Positions 24,936 to 33,097 of a stretch of 64,000 bases of DNA are shown here, piece by piece; the first letter of the stretch is position 1; every line of letters begins with the position of its first letter. The DNA lies in the NCBI GenBank assembly GCA_031266015.1, contig JAISBU010000004.1, positions 62,001 through 126,000 on the forward strand, in the 5' to 3' direction. The translations under genes were made by a program, and so were the position numbers. Source of the stretch: Prevotellaceae bacterium. Its GTDB lineage: Bacteria; Bacteroidota; Bacteroidia; Bacteroidales; UBA932. The notes below the pieces were generated by a model, which was given only the letters and a program-made list of their open reading frames with translations, was not told the origin of the DNA and did not search any database.

Positions 24936-26726
24936 TCAAGCATTTTGCACTTTATATTTTACTTTCTTTTCTTCAAAAAGCCGTAATTGAGGTTTTTCTG
25001 GTATCTGATAGGCTCCGTTACCGTTTATTCTGCTTTCCGTCATTCCTGTCGTTCGTGCTGCTGCTGTTACTTCGCCCCAACTGATGAAATAATCTTCAAA
25101 ATATTCAAGCGGGAATTTACTTAATTCTTTTACTTCTTCTTTTGTCGGAATATGTCCAAGCTGCTTTGAAATGTTCTTTATTTCAAGTTGCAAAACTTTT
25201 TTACTCACTTCATACTTCTGTTTCTTTAATCGCTCAACAGGGCTGTTTTTTGCTTTTGGCTTGTCATTACCCACTTTTCTGAACGGGTCAAGTCCGTCTG
25301 TTAATTCAATATGTCGTTGAGTAGTTATATTATGGTAATACTCTGAAAGTTCAATCCCCACATATTTTCTGTTTAGTTGTTGTGCTGTCAAAGTCGTTGT
25401 TCCTGCTCCGTTGAATGGGTCTAAAACAAATTCGCCTTCGTTTGTGAAAAGGGAAATTAAACGATACATAAACATTGGCGGAAGTTGACAAGGGTGGTCA
25501 ACCCTGCGACTATTATGTTTTAAACGATGAACGTCATACCAAACATTTGACACAAACTCGCTATCCTCAATTTTTAAGCATTTGCGTTTTGTCATACAAT
25601 TTTGTCGTATGCAGTAATTTTCTTTAAGCGTATTGTTTGCTTGTTGCTCTAATATTGAATTTGTGTTTCTTTCAATCGCAGGCAACGTTCTTGGTTTTCC
25701 TTTGCTGAAACAAAGAATGGAATAATGTGCAGGCATTATCATTCTAACAGGCATTGATAACCCTTCCCAAACAATCCAATCCTGATAATCTAAAATCGTA
25801 TTCAGATGCTTGAAATGCCTGATACACCATTGCGGAATATTTAAAACCGCTAATGTTCTGCCCGGTTTTAAAACTCTCGCCAATTCGCTCAACCATTGGT
25901 CGCACCAATCAAAGTATTCCTGAATATCAATGCCGTCATTCCAACTTTCGTATTTCTTTTTCAAGTTGTATGGCGGGTCTGCAAAACAAAAATCAATACT
26001 GTCGTCAGGAATTGCTTTTAGTTGTTCAATACAATCGCCATTCAACAAAACAGAATTGTCGGAATAGAAATTTTCCGAAACGGAAAATTTCAGAAATGTA
26101 TGTTTTTTATTTAGCGGTTTGTAAAACGCTCTTTGGTCGTAAACATTAAGTTGTTTGTATTCGGAAACACCAAACAAATCAGCCAAACGATTTTCAATTT
26201 CTTGCGGATATTCGTCAAAGTTTACAGTTATATCACGCCAAACGTCCGACATTAAAGTTCCAAATTCGTGATACAAATGTTTTTTTCCGCCATAATCTTT
26301 TGTTGTCTTATCGCAACAAGGGCAATATGTATAGCCAATGCGGGTTTTAGTGTGTTTTAAACTTTGCTTGTATTTGGTAAATACAAGCAAAGCCGAATGT
26401 TCCTCTGTCAAATATTCTTCGTGAACGATTGGATTTTCAAGCTTTACAGCAATCCAAAGTTTCAAATGAATGTCATTACTTAGCTGTGAACAAAAATCGG
26501 TTGCAAAAATTGGCGAAGCCAAAACCGCTATTATAGCGTTCTTGTCGGCTGAATGAAAAAATTTATTTAGTTCTAAATACAATTTCTCTTTGCGAGGAAC
26601 TGCTTCAAGAGATTGGTAATAGGGGAGAATGATAAATTCTACATTTTCCGAAACGGATTTTGTTTCGGAAAATTTTCCGTCAATCTTTTCGACCTTTAAC
26701 CGTGTAGCATTTTCGCTTTGGTGCAT
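24936..26726 (-). CDS. DNA methyltransferase, beta-class, with decayed N-terminal copy
   Basis: This 596-residue protein contains a complete amino-methyltransferase (N6-adenine or N4-cytosine) in residues about 225-460. Motif IV, ADPPYNLKKKYESWND (DPPY at 250), precedes motif I, FVLDPFNGAGTTTLTAQQL (near 436), the beta-class order. Residues 30-200 look like a degenerate second domain: ALLVFTKYKQ and SDVWRDI (near 161) echo SILCFSKGKPR and SNVWYDV (near 394) of the catalytic half, but no DPPY or motif I is seen; CPCC at 135-138 suggests a metal site. The C-terminal 100 residues (GHIPTKEEVKELSKFPLEY) resemble an HNH-associated DNA-binding repeat. It lies 3 bp after the endonuclease gene and should protect host DNA. 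Confidence 0.88.
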   Translation of the reverse strand: MHQSENATRLKVEKIDGKFSETKSVSENVEFIILPYYQSLEAVPRKEKLYLELNKFFHSADKNAIIAVLASPIFATDFCSQLSNDIHLKLWIAVKLENPIVHEEYLTEEHSALLVFTKYKQSLKHTKTRIGYTYCPCCDKTTKDYGGKKHLYHEFGTLMSDVWRDITVNFDEYPQEIENRLADLFGVSEYKQLNVYDQRAFYKPLNKKHTFLKFSVSENFYSDNSVLLNGDCIEQLKAIPDDSIDFCFADPPYNLKKKYESWNDGIDIQEYFDWCDQWLSELARVLKPGRTLAVLNIPQWCIRHFKHLNTILDYQDWIVWEGLSMPVRMIMPAHYSILCFSKGKPRTLPAIERNTNSILEQQANNTLKENYCIRQNCMTKRKCLKIEDSEFVSNVWYDVHRLKHNSRRVDHPCQLPPMFMYRLISLFTNEGEFVLDPFNGAGTTTLTAQQLNRKYVGIELSEYYHNITTQRHIELTDGLDPFRKVGNDKPKAKNSPVERLKKQKYEVSKKVLQLEIKNISKQLGHIPTKEEVKELSKFPLEYFEDYFISWGEVTAAARTTGMTESRINGNGAYQIPEKPQLRLFEEKKVKYKVQNA

Positions 26727-26729
26727 AAC

Positions 26730-27743
26730 TTATTTGTCTAAGGTTAATAAGAATTTAGACAGCTTTTCAAGTTCGCTGTCTTTGAAAGTAACTGTGCAAT
26801 CGCTGAATTGGCAAATAGCTTTTAGTGCAGAACTTCTCTCGAAATTTCCTGCACCGTCAATGATGTAAGCGATTTTATGCCCTGCTTTTTTGAGTTGATT
26901 TTGTCTGTCTTGTGCTTGACCTGCTTTACGTTCTATTGTGCTGTTAGTCGTAACCTGAAAACTTACTTCAATGGCACAATATTTTCCTTTAGGCGATTTG
27001 GCAACAATATCGTAAGAAAGCGGTGTTCGTTGATTTTGGCTTATGTTCGGAATTTGCTTTTTCCTGAAATCCCACTTTGGAAGTCGTTCCTGTAAAAAAT
27101 TAACTACATATTTTTGAGCAAGGTTGCCTAATGAATTTGCTGTTGCACCGCCTGTAATTCGGCTAACCCAAATGTAGCGTTGCCTTACAAAAGTGTCTAA
27201 TTCTTTTTTGTGTCCGATAAGTGTCCCGATGTTACATTTTTCTAAAATATCATTGGGAATATTGTTGGCAGTAGAGGAACCTCCAAACAAAATTAAGTTG
27301 ATAATATCTTCAATAACAAGTGTAAGATTTTCAACTTTTGAAAGTCCGACACCATCAACTTTTAAGTGTGTATTATTCCAAGTTTTTTTGCCTGAAAGAG
27401 TTTGAAATTCGTAGTCATAATTTTTCCCATTCCAAGAAAAATCCATTGTGTTATTCTCAAACACTTTTGGAAGTTCTGTTTTAAATCTCATCAATTTCTC
27501 TCCGCCAATATCGGAAAGTACCATAAGGTGTTTCAAGAAAAGGTTTGCAGAAAGTTGTTTTGAATTGGCTAAAACTTTTTTCCAAGCGAAAGGTTCTGCG
27601 TCTGCAATGTTTAGCAAGCTGATAAACTTATCCTGTGTTTCAATCAGTTTTGGAATAATGCTAGAATTGCGTTCCATTTCGGCAATTCTTTCAGGCCAAA
27701 ACTTTAATGCATTTACTTCTAAATCTTCTATTTTTCTTGTCAT
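26730..27743 (-). CDS. type II restriction endonuclease (PD-(D/E)XK-like)
   Basis: I read this 337-residue protein as the restriction partner of the adjacent methyltransferase. A nuclease core is visible near the C-terminus: PLSYDIVAKSP (D245), then CAIEVSFQVTTNSTIERKAG (E259, S261, Q263), then GHKIAYIIDGAGNFERSSAL. The D-x13-E spacing with a non-Lys third residue fits a PD-(D/E)XK variant, and the arrangement IEVxF, then a strand ending IDGxG, recalls the DpnII/MboI group. The N-terminal 200 residues are not recognised and probably carry DNA recognition. Its ATG overlaps the HTH gene's stop (ATGA). Recognition sequence cannot be read from here. Confidence 0.75.
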   Translation of the reverse strand: MTRKIEDLEVNALKFWPERIAEMERNSSIIPKLIETQDKFISLLNIADAEPFAWKKVLANSKQLSANLFLKHLMVLSDIGGEKLMRFKTELPKVFENNTMDFSWNGKNYDYEFQTLSGKKTWNNTHLKVDGVGLSKVENLTLVIEDIINLILFGGSSTANNIPNDILEKCNIGTLIGHKKELDTFVRQRYIWVSRITGGATANSLGNLAQKYVVNFLQERLPKWDFRKKQIPNISQNQRTPLSYDIVAKSPKGKYCAIEVSFQVTTNSTIERKAGQAQDRQNQLKKAGHKIAYIIDGAGNFERSSALKAICQFSDCTVTFKDSELEKLSKFLLTLDK

Positions 27744-28072
27744 TTGCTGTTCTTAGTTAAGTATTTTATTTTTTCTTCTGCCACTTTCAAAATTTCAATT
27801 CCGTTTTCTTCTTCAAGAAGTTGATAGGTGATTTTGTCACTTAAATATTTAATTTTTAACTCTGCTTTATCAATATTAAATATCTTAGATATTCCTTCAA
27901 TAATTTGCTCGTTAGCATTTCGCTCATTCTTTTCTATTTTGCTTAGGGTAGAAGTGTCAATGTCTAATGCAGCAGCGATTTTCCTCAATGGAAGATTAAC
28001 ATTTTCCCGAAGTGTTCTGATATATTCTCCAAATGATATTTTTTCTACTGTTGACATTTTCTGCTTTGGCAT
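27740..28072 (-). CDS. XRE-family HTH, controller-protein-like
   Basis: This 110-residue protein has an N-terminal Cro/CI-type HTH: FGEYIRTLRENVNLPLRKIA, then AALDIDTSTLSKIEKNERNA, ending in IFNIDKAELKIKYLSDKI and a short Lys-rich tail. Small HTH proteins directly ahead of a type II endonuclease are often C proteins that delay endonuclease expression until methylation is complete. A promoter with TAATTTTG at 28081-28088 predicts transcription starting near 28075, so the start is either MPKQK (28072, nearly leaderless) or MSTVEK (28057). The longer frame runs into the flanking palindrome and is rejected. First gene of the six-gene operon. Confidence 0.8.
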   Translation of the reverse strand: MPKQKMSTVEKISFGEYIRTLRENVNLPLRKIAAALDIDTSTLSKIEKNERNANEQIIEGISKIFNIDKAELKIKYLSDKITYQLLEEENGIEILKVAEEKIKYLTKNSK

Positions 28073-28080
28073 TATTTGTC

Positions 28081-28111
28081 CAAAATTAGCAAACTGTTTT
28101 TGTTTACCAAA
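28081..28111 (-). promoter_or_regulatory. promoter of the island operon
   Basis: On the minus strand TTTG (28108-28111), exactly 19 bp of spacer, and TAATTTTG (28081-28088) match the Bacteroidota vegetative promoter (TTTG, 19-21 bp, TAnnTTTG). It lies 9 bp ahead of the first HTH codon. Confidence 0.65.
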
Positions 28112-28160
28112 ATTTTTAGTAGGATTTTGTTGTTGTCTGGCTGGAAGCGTTAGCAAAATT

Positions 28161-28220
28161 GCAGCTCTTTTGCAAGCTTTGGCTTGTGCGTGGGCTTCGT
28201 GCGGCTTGCAAAAGAGCTGC
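28161..28220. repeat. 16-bp perfect hairpin at right edge of the island
   Basis: gcagctcttttgcaag (28161-28176) pairs exactly with 28205-28220. Its core, 28165-28190, is the direct-repeat partner of 21782-21807 at the left edge. It lies upstream of the operon promoter. Confidence 0.85.
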
Positions 28221-28491
28221 AAGTGCGTGGGAAAAAGAAATAAATTTTTGCAGAGCCTGTAGCGTGGGTGCAGCGGCTTTACACATAATGACTAATTATA
28301 GGAAAAAATATCGGGCTGGCTTCGTGCGGTTGGTGTACGTGGGCTTTTATTTAGGCGAAGCCCGCAGCGAAAATGAACGTTGGGAATTGTGCGGTTGCAT
28401 TTTGCCCTATAATTTATATTATATTAAATAGGATAACTCGTAGAACCCCAAGCTGTAACGATTTGGCGTGTAAAAAAAATGTCAAAGAACA
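28221..28491. other. gene-free interval with a second long hairpin
   Basis: aattatagg at 28293-28301 and cctataatt at about 28406-28414 bracket a GC-richer stretch with further short palindromes (ggcttttatttaggcgaagcc). No gene is seen; the frames that cross it are repetitive. It may be part of the island's boundary. Confidence 0.5.
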
Positions 28492-29451
28492 TTACAAAAG
28501 TTTTTTAAACCTAAAAATAAGCAAAGTTAAGGCAACGCTAAGTACCATGAAGATTATAGCAAACGGATAGCCCCAGACCCACTCCAACTCCGGCATAACC
28601 TTGAAGTTCATACCGTATATGCTGCCGATAAGCGTTGGCGGCATAAAAATCAGCGAGGCAACGGTGAATACTTTGATGACTTTATTTTGCTCCAAAGAAA
28701 TAAGACCCATTACGGTATTCTGCAGGAATTCCAGACGCTCAAAAGCAAAGTCGGCGTGGCTAACCAGCGATCCGGTGTCCTTAATCATAATGTTGAGCTT
28801 AGGATTGGTATCGCGCGGAAAACGGTCGCTTTTGAGGATGCTGCTGAGCATGCGCTGCTTATCAATGATGCTTTCGCGCATGAGCATGGTATTTTCCTGT
28901 AATCGATTAATGGTCAACAGCAACTCGCTGTCTAAGTGTGAGTTGTAATTCTCTACGGATTGACGGTTGATAACGGCAATTTCCTTTGCCAACATTTCCA
29001 CCATATCCGCGTCAATGTCAATGCGGTTCTCAAGTATGGACACCATAACGTGGAAACAGGTCGGATACACCCTGAAGTTGGCGTATAGCTTACGAATAGT
29101 TTCGCTGAACGCGCGCAATCCTATGGGGCGAACGGTAACCAGCACTCCCTCGCACAAAATAAACGACACCTGCTCGGAGTTAAGCGCATTTTCGGCAGGT
29201 GCAATCATGAACGAGGTATTGGCGTATAGCGCACTCTCGTCCTCAAAGTAGCGAGAGCTGCTCTCAATTTCTTCCGCCTGTTGCCGGGTTTGCAAGCTTA
29301 TGCTCAGGAAGTCTTCAATGGTTTTGCGCTCGATCTCATCCGGCGCCATCATGTCAATCCACAACACCTCATCGTAGCCCAAATCGCTGAGCAACTTTAG
29401 GTCGGTGCTGTTGATTACACGATTGTTGTCTTTTATGTAGTAGTTTACCAT
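28492..29451 (-). CDS. corA: CorA-type magnesium/cobalt transporter
   Basis: CorA forms a pentameric inner-membrane channel for Mg2+ and related ions. The 319-residue protein has a long cytoplasmic N-terminal domain with coiled-coil helices and two C-terminal membrane segments: VIKVFTVASLIFMPPTLIGS followed by the family signature YGMNF, then the second segment (YPFAIIFMVLSVALTLLIF) and a short basic tail. The GMN motif is intact. Length and topology are normal. It stands just right of the accessory island, with the same orientation as the island genes but ordinary GC. Confidence 0.92.
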   Translation of the reverse strand: MVNYYIKDNNRVINSTDLKLLSDLGYDEVLWIDMMAPDEIERKTIEDFLSISLQTRQQAEEIESSSRYFEDESALYANTSFMIAPAENALNSEQVSFILCEGVLVTVRPIGLRAFSETIRKLYANFRVYPTCFHVMVSILENRIDIDADMVEMLAKEIAVINRQSVENYNSHLDSELLLTINRLQENTMLMRESIIDKQRMLSSILKSDRFPRDTNPKLNIMIKDTGSLVSHADFAFERLEFLQNTVMGLISLEQNKVIKVFTVASLIFMPPTLIGSIYGMNFKVMPELEWVWGYPFAIIFMVLSVALTLLIFRFKKLL

Positions 29452-29527
29452 TTTTAGTAGATTTTCGTTGGGATGAATGTTTTCGAAGCAAGTCTACGTT
29501 GGCTTTGTTCAGCCGGCTACCGTGCAT

Positions 29528-30274
29528 TTACGGTTGGTATTCCGCAGGTAGCTTACTTAAAAACAGCTTCATCCCTTCCCTTTTTCTATCATCAAGCCGG
29601 TAGCTGATGTTGTTCCTGAGATAGTAGGCTACATCTACTCCGTTATACTTCAACTTTTGCTCCTCTATAACGGTGTTTATACGCTGAATACCAAAGTGTA
29701 ATGATTTACTCAGCTGGTCAATGGCCTCTTCGGAAACTCCCGCTCGGGCTACCCAAGCGGCAAATACAAAAGGCAAGCCGGTGTGAGCAATCCATGTTTC
29801 GGCAAGATCATACGTATAGGCAAATTTTTGCGCCAGGCCAAAGGTTTTATCGCCAATGAGCACGTAGCCTGTGTTGGATAGCGCCGTAGAAGGAGCGCTA
29901 ACCAGGGGGGTGAACGTTGGGGTTATTCTCCAATACTCCTTGGCTAGCACCCGTATCAGCTGCACCGAGGTGCGGGAGTGGCCATCCAGGTAAATGGTCT
30001 GTAAATCCTCTACGGGAGAGTTGGAAAACAGGCAAACGGTGGCTACCGAAGCAACGGCGCCTATACAGTAATCGGTAATAATCTGGTAGTGAGGGATATG
30101 TGGAATGGCGACAACGGGAGTAAGCGCTATGTCAACCTCACCCGTGAGCAGCTTTTGGGCGCATATGGCAGGAACATCCAACGAAAGATGAAGACTGTTG
30201 TGCGGCGATTGCTGCAATCCGTACACAAAAGGCGCGGCGTTCAAGTAGGACACCGCCGAAACGTTTACCTGCAT
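29528..30274 (-). CDS. mqnA: chorismate dehydratase (futalosine menaquinone pathway)
   Basis: MqnA removes water from chorismate to give 3-enolpyruvylbenzoate, the first step of the futalosine route to menaquinone. The 248-residue protein starts VNVSAVSYLNAAPFVYGL, the usual periplasmic-binding-like opening, and contains GEVDIALTPVVAIPH, YLDGHSRTSVQLIRVLAKEY and GYVLIGDKTFGL. I start at MQVNVSAVSYLN; the longer frame has 46 unrelated residues. No other mqn gene is in view. It is divergent from purB. A minus-strand TAAATTTG box at 30364-30371 may serve it. Confidence 0.88.
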   Translation of the reverse strand: MQVNVSAVSYLNAAPFVYGLQQSPHNSLHLSLDVPAICAQKLLTGEVDIALTPVVAIPHIPHYQIITDYCIGAVASVATVCLFSNSPVEDLQTIYLDGHSRTSVQLIRVLAKEYWRITPTFTPLVSAPSTALSNTGYVLIGDKTFGLAQKFAYTYDLAETWIAHTGLPFVFAAWVARAGVSEEAIDQLSKSLHFGIQRINTVIEEQKLKYNGVDVAYYLRNNISYRLDDRKREGMKLFLSKLPAEYQP

Positions 30275-30622
30275 GGTTGTTCGGCTCTTGACTAAATGGT
30301 TAAACTTATCCCGATGGCATAATTTCCGTATTGTAATCCTCGACAGGGTTTGCTTTTCGGATACAAATTTAGAAAATTTTTTGCTTAAAAATTCCGTGTT
30401 CGAGAAAAACACTTAAGTCGCAAGTAGCCAGCGAGAGGTATAGCAATTGTTAAGGATTTGTTGATTAGTTTTTTATGAAAGCAGAATTTTGCGAGCTATT
30501 TTTGTATGAAAGTTGTCATTGTAAGCTTGCAGAATTACCTGTGCGTATATTATCCTGAACTTATCGATGAGTGCGATGAGAAAAAACCCGTAATATCCTC
30601 ATTATTAAACTATTAATTTTGT
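30275..30622. other. intergenic region between divergent mqnA and purB
   Basis: No gene. It holds a candidate mqnA promoter box (30364-30371, minus) and a TAATTTTG box (30614-30621, plus) that ends one base before the purB ATG. Confidence 0.5.
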
Positions 30623-31966
30623 ATGAACCTCTCCCCTCTTACCGCCATATCGCCTGTAGATGGCCGCTATCGCAGGCAAACGCAGGAGCTGGCCGCATAC
30701 TTTTCTGAGTACGCGCTCATTCGGTATAGAGTACAGGTTGAAGTAGAGTATTTTATCGCGCTGTGTGAGCTTCCTCTTCCGCAGCTGGAAGAGGTCAATG
30801 CTACCCTTTTCCCGAAGCTACGTGCTATATATGAGCAATTTACCGAACAGGATGCTCTACAAGTAAAAGAGGTAGAGAAGACTACCAACCACGATGTCAA
30901 AGCGGTAGAGTACTTTCTGAAGCGGCGATTTACCGATTTGGAAATGCAGCAATGGCTAGAGTTTATTCACTTTGGGCTAACATCGCAGGACATAAATAAT
31001 ACCGCTACCCCATTGAGCCTTAAGCTGGCGCTGGAGCAGCGGTACTACCCTGTTTACAATACTTTGGTTCAAACGCTTAACGAGTATGCCGAGGCTTGGA
31101 AAAATATTCCAATGTTGGCACGTACTCACGGTCAGCCGGCCTCTCCTACTCGTTTAGGTAAGGAGGTTAAAGTTTTTATTGAACGATTACACGTTCAAAT
31201 GCAGCAGCTCAGGCAAATACCTTTCTCGGCAAAGTTTGGCGGAGCTACAGGGAACTTCAACGCTCACAAAGTTGCTTATCCTCAGGTAGATTGGATAAAG
31301 TTTGCCAATAATTTGGTGGATAATAAGTTAGGTTTGAGCCGCTCGCAAACTACTACCCAAATTGAGCACTACGACAACCTGGCGGCTATCTTTGATGCCT
31401 TAAAGCGCATCAACACCATCTTGATTGACCTTAGTCGTGATGTGTGGACGTATATTTCCATGGGTTATTTCAAGCAAAAGATTAAGTCCGGAGAGGTTGG
31501 ATCATCTGCCATGCCGCACAAGGTAAACCCTATAGATTTTGAGAATGCTGAGGGTAACTTAGGTATTGCTAACGCCCTGCTGGAGCACTTGGCGGCTAAA
31601 CTTCCTATCTCCCGCTTACAAAGAGACTTAACTGATAGCACAGCGCTGCGCAACGTGGGAGTGCCCATGGCGCATACTGCAATTGCCTTTGCATCACTGC
31701 AAAAAGGCTTAGGTAAGCTTATTGTAGATGAGCAGGCCATTGCAGCAGAGCTGGATAACAACTGGGCGGTGGTTGCCGAGGGTGTACAAACCATCCTTCG
31801 CAGAGAGGGTTATCCGCAACCCTATGAGGCATTAAAGGCGCTGACACGTACCCATCAGCATATTACACAACAATCTATGTTAGAGTTTATTAATTCACTT
31901 AGTGTAAATGAAAACATTAAGGCTGAGCTAAGGACGTTGAGTCCGAATTTATATACGGGCTACTAA
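30623..31966 (+). CDS. purB: adenylosuccinate lyase
   Basis: PurB acts twice in purine synthesis, releasing fumarate from SAICAR and from adenylosuccinate. The 447-residue protein shows ISPVDGRYRRQTQEL at the N-terminus, EKTTNHDVKAVEYFL, FGLTSQDINNTATPL (catalytic His/Ser region), LARTHGQPASPTRLGKE, and the fumarase-family signature GSSAMPHKVNPIDFENAEGN with the flexible catalytic Ser. Length matches the E. coli-type enzyme (456 aa). It is probably monocistronic. Confidence 0.95.
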   Translation: MNLSPLTAISPVDGRYRRQTQELAAYFSEYALIRYRVQVEVEYFIALCELPLPQLEEVNATLFPKLRAIYEQFTEQDALQVKEVEKTTNHDVKAVEYFLKRRFTDLEMQQWLEFIHFGLTSQDINNTATPLSLKLALEQRYYPVYNTLVQTLNEYAEAWKNIPMLARTHGQPASPTRLGKEVKVFIERLHVQMQQLRQIPFSAKFGGATGNFNAHKVAYPQVDWIKFANNLVDNKLGLSRSQTTTQIEHYDNLAAIFDALKRINTILIDLSRDVWTYISMGYFKQKIKSGEVGSSAMPHKVNPIDFENAEGNLGIANALLEHLAAKLPISRLQRDLTDSTALRNVGVPMAHTAIAFASLQKGLGKLIVDEQAIAAELDNNWAVVAEGVQTILRREGYPQPYEALKALTRTHQHITQQSMLEFINSLSVNENIKAELRTLSPNLYTGY

Positions 31967-32051
31967 AAGAAATTTATTGTTTAACAAGTAAAAACTATTG
32001 CGCATTCGAATACCCTAGGGTGAATGGTAAAAATTTTAAACCCTTCGTTTT

Positions 32052-33014
32052 GTGTCCAGCATACAGTATCCTTACGTTACCGCATCTCCGGAGATGTTGA
32101 GCTTAGCCGCTCTTTTGCCGGAGCTACCCGTAGCGCCATCAGAGCCAACGCCACCGGCGCTTCAACAACGATTGCAGCCTGATTTTACAACGCTGCCAAT
32201 GTTTGACAGAATCGGTTACAGGCAGTATTTATTAAGTGGTCGAATTTGTAAAAAGGCATACTTTTTACGACAAAAGAAGCTCTTTGATTACAGACATTTT
32301 GCGCACGACGTGGTAGATTACTGTCAGGCGTTAAGCTACTATCGTATGCAGCATATGGCCTACGAAGAAGAGGTGCGGCGGCGTACTACTCCGGATAAGG
32401 TGGAGCGCTGTCGGAAAAAGGCGCTGAAAATGCTGCTGAAAAATGCTAAAAAACCGGTATTTACCGAAGGTGCTAAGCAACGAAAGCGTGGCGTGTCGGA
32501 GCGGCACTTTCAGGAGCTGCTGGAGAAAAAATTTAAAGGAAAAATATTCGGCGACCTGGTGTTTATGGGCGAAAACAATATGTTTTATCCCGACTACGTT
32601 TACTGGGATAAGCGGCTGAATCTGGTGATTGACATAGAGGTGGACGAACCCTATGTTAGCTTTTCCGGGCGCCCTATTCACTACATTGATCCACAGCGTG
32701 GTAGTGTGGATGCCCGTAGGGATAAGCAAATTATAGGTTTGCAATGGATGGTGTTACGTTTTGCCGAACGGCAAATATTTGAGCAGCCCACAGAGTGCTT
32801 AAGGTATGTGGAGGAGCTGGTGGCGCAAATTGCTACAAAGCTGACATTTGATTTTGATAACATTGGAATAGTAAAAAAAATAGAAAAATGGGGCAAGGAA
32901 GATGCGCTTCGTATGGTGCAGGAATACTACAGAGCCTCTTATATGCCGCAAGAATTACAAGTTTACATCAAAGCGAGACATGCGAGCAAAAAGTATACGG
33001 CAGGTCTTGCCTAG
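32052..33014 (+). CDS. DUF559/Vsr-like nuclease-fold protein, first of two paralogues
   Basis: This 320-residue protein starts with GTG; the start is backed by its neighbour, whose N-terminus lines up (YPYVTASPE here, YPYIVAATR there). A PD-(D/E)XK-like core is visible: MFYPDYVYWDKRLNLVIDIE (D181, E196), D198 and Pro-Tyr following, then DARRDKQIIGLQWMVLRFAE at 220-240, resembling the GWxVLRF strand of DUF559 and Vsr proteins. KQRKRGVSERHFQELLEKKF precedes the core. The N-terminal third is Pro/Leu-rich. I do not recognise a named family. It sits 86 bp after purB and could be a DNA-end or mismatch nuclease, but that is inference. Confidence 0.65.
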   Translation: MSSIQYPYVTASPEMLSLAALLPELPVAPSEPTPPALQQRLQPDFTTLPMFDRIGYRQYLLSGRICKKAYFLRQKKLFDYRHFAHDVVDYCQALSYYRMQHMAYEEEVRRRTTPDKVERCRKKALKMLLKNAKKPVFTEGAKQRKRGVSERHFQELLEKKFKGKIFGDLVFMGENNMFYPDYVYWDKRLNLVIDIEVDEPYVSFSGRPIHYIDPQRGSVDARRDKQIIGLQWMVLRFAERQIFEQPTECLRYVEELVAQIATKLTFDFDNIGIVKKIEKWGKEDALRMVQEYYRASYMPQELQVYIKARHASKKYTAGLA

Positions 33015-33097
33015 CGCTTCTTTGACTAAATAACCGGAATAATCGCTCTACCTTTTGTATTAACCAGTGCTACATGCTGCTGCAACAGTAACGTAAC

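Noticed and set aside
28149-28220. Integron attC site at the island edge
   Set aside because: A gttagc string and a hairpin are there, but the R box pairing and extrahelical bases of attC could not be matched, and no integron integrase is nearby. Kept only as a hairpin repeat.
28159-28431. Plus-strand frame across the right-edge hairpins
   Set aside because: Its codons come from the palindromic repeats; no coding features.
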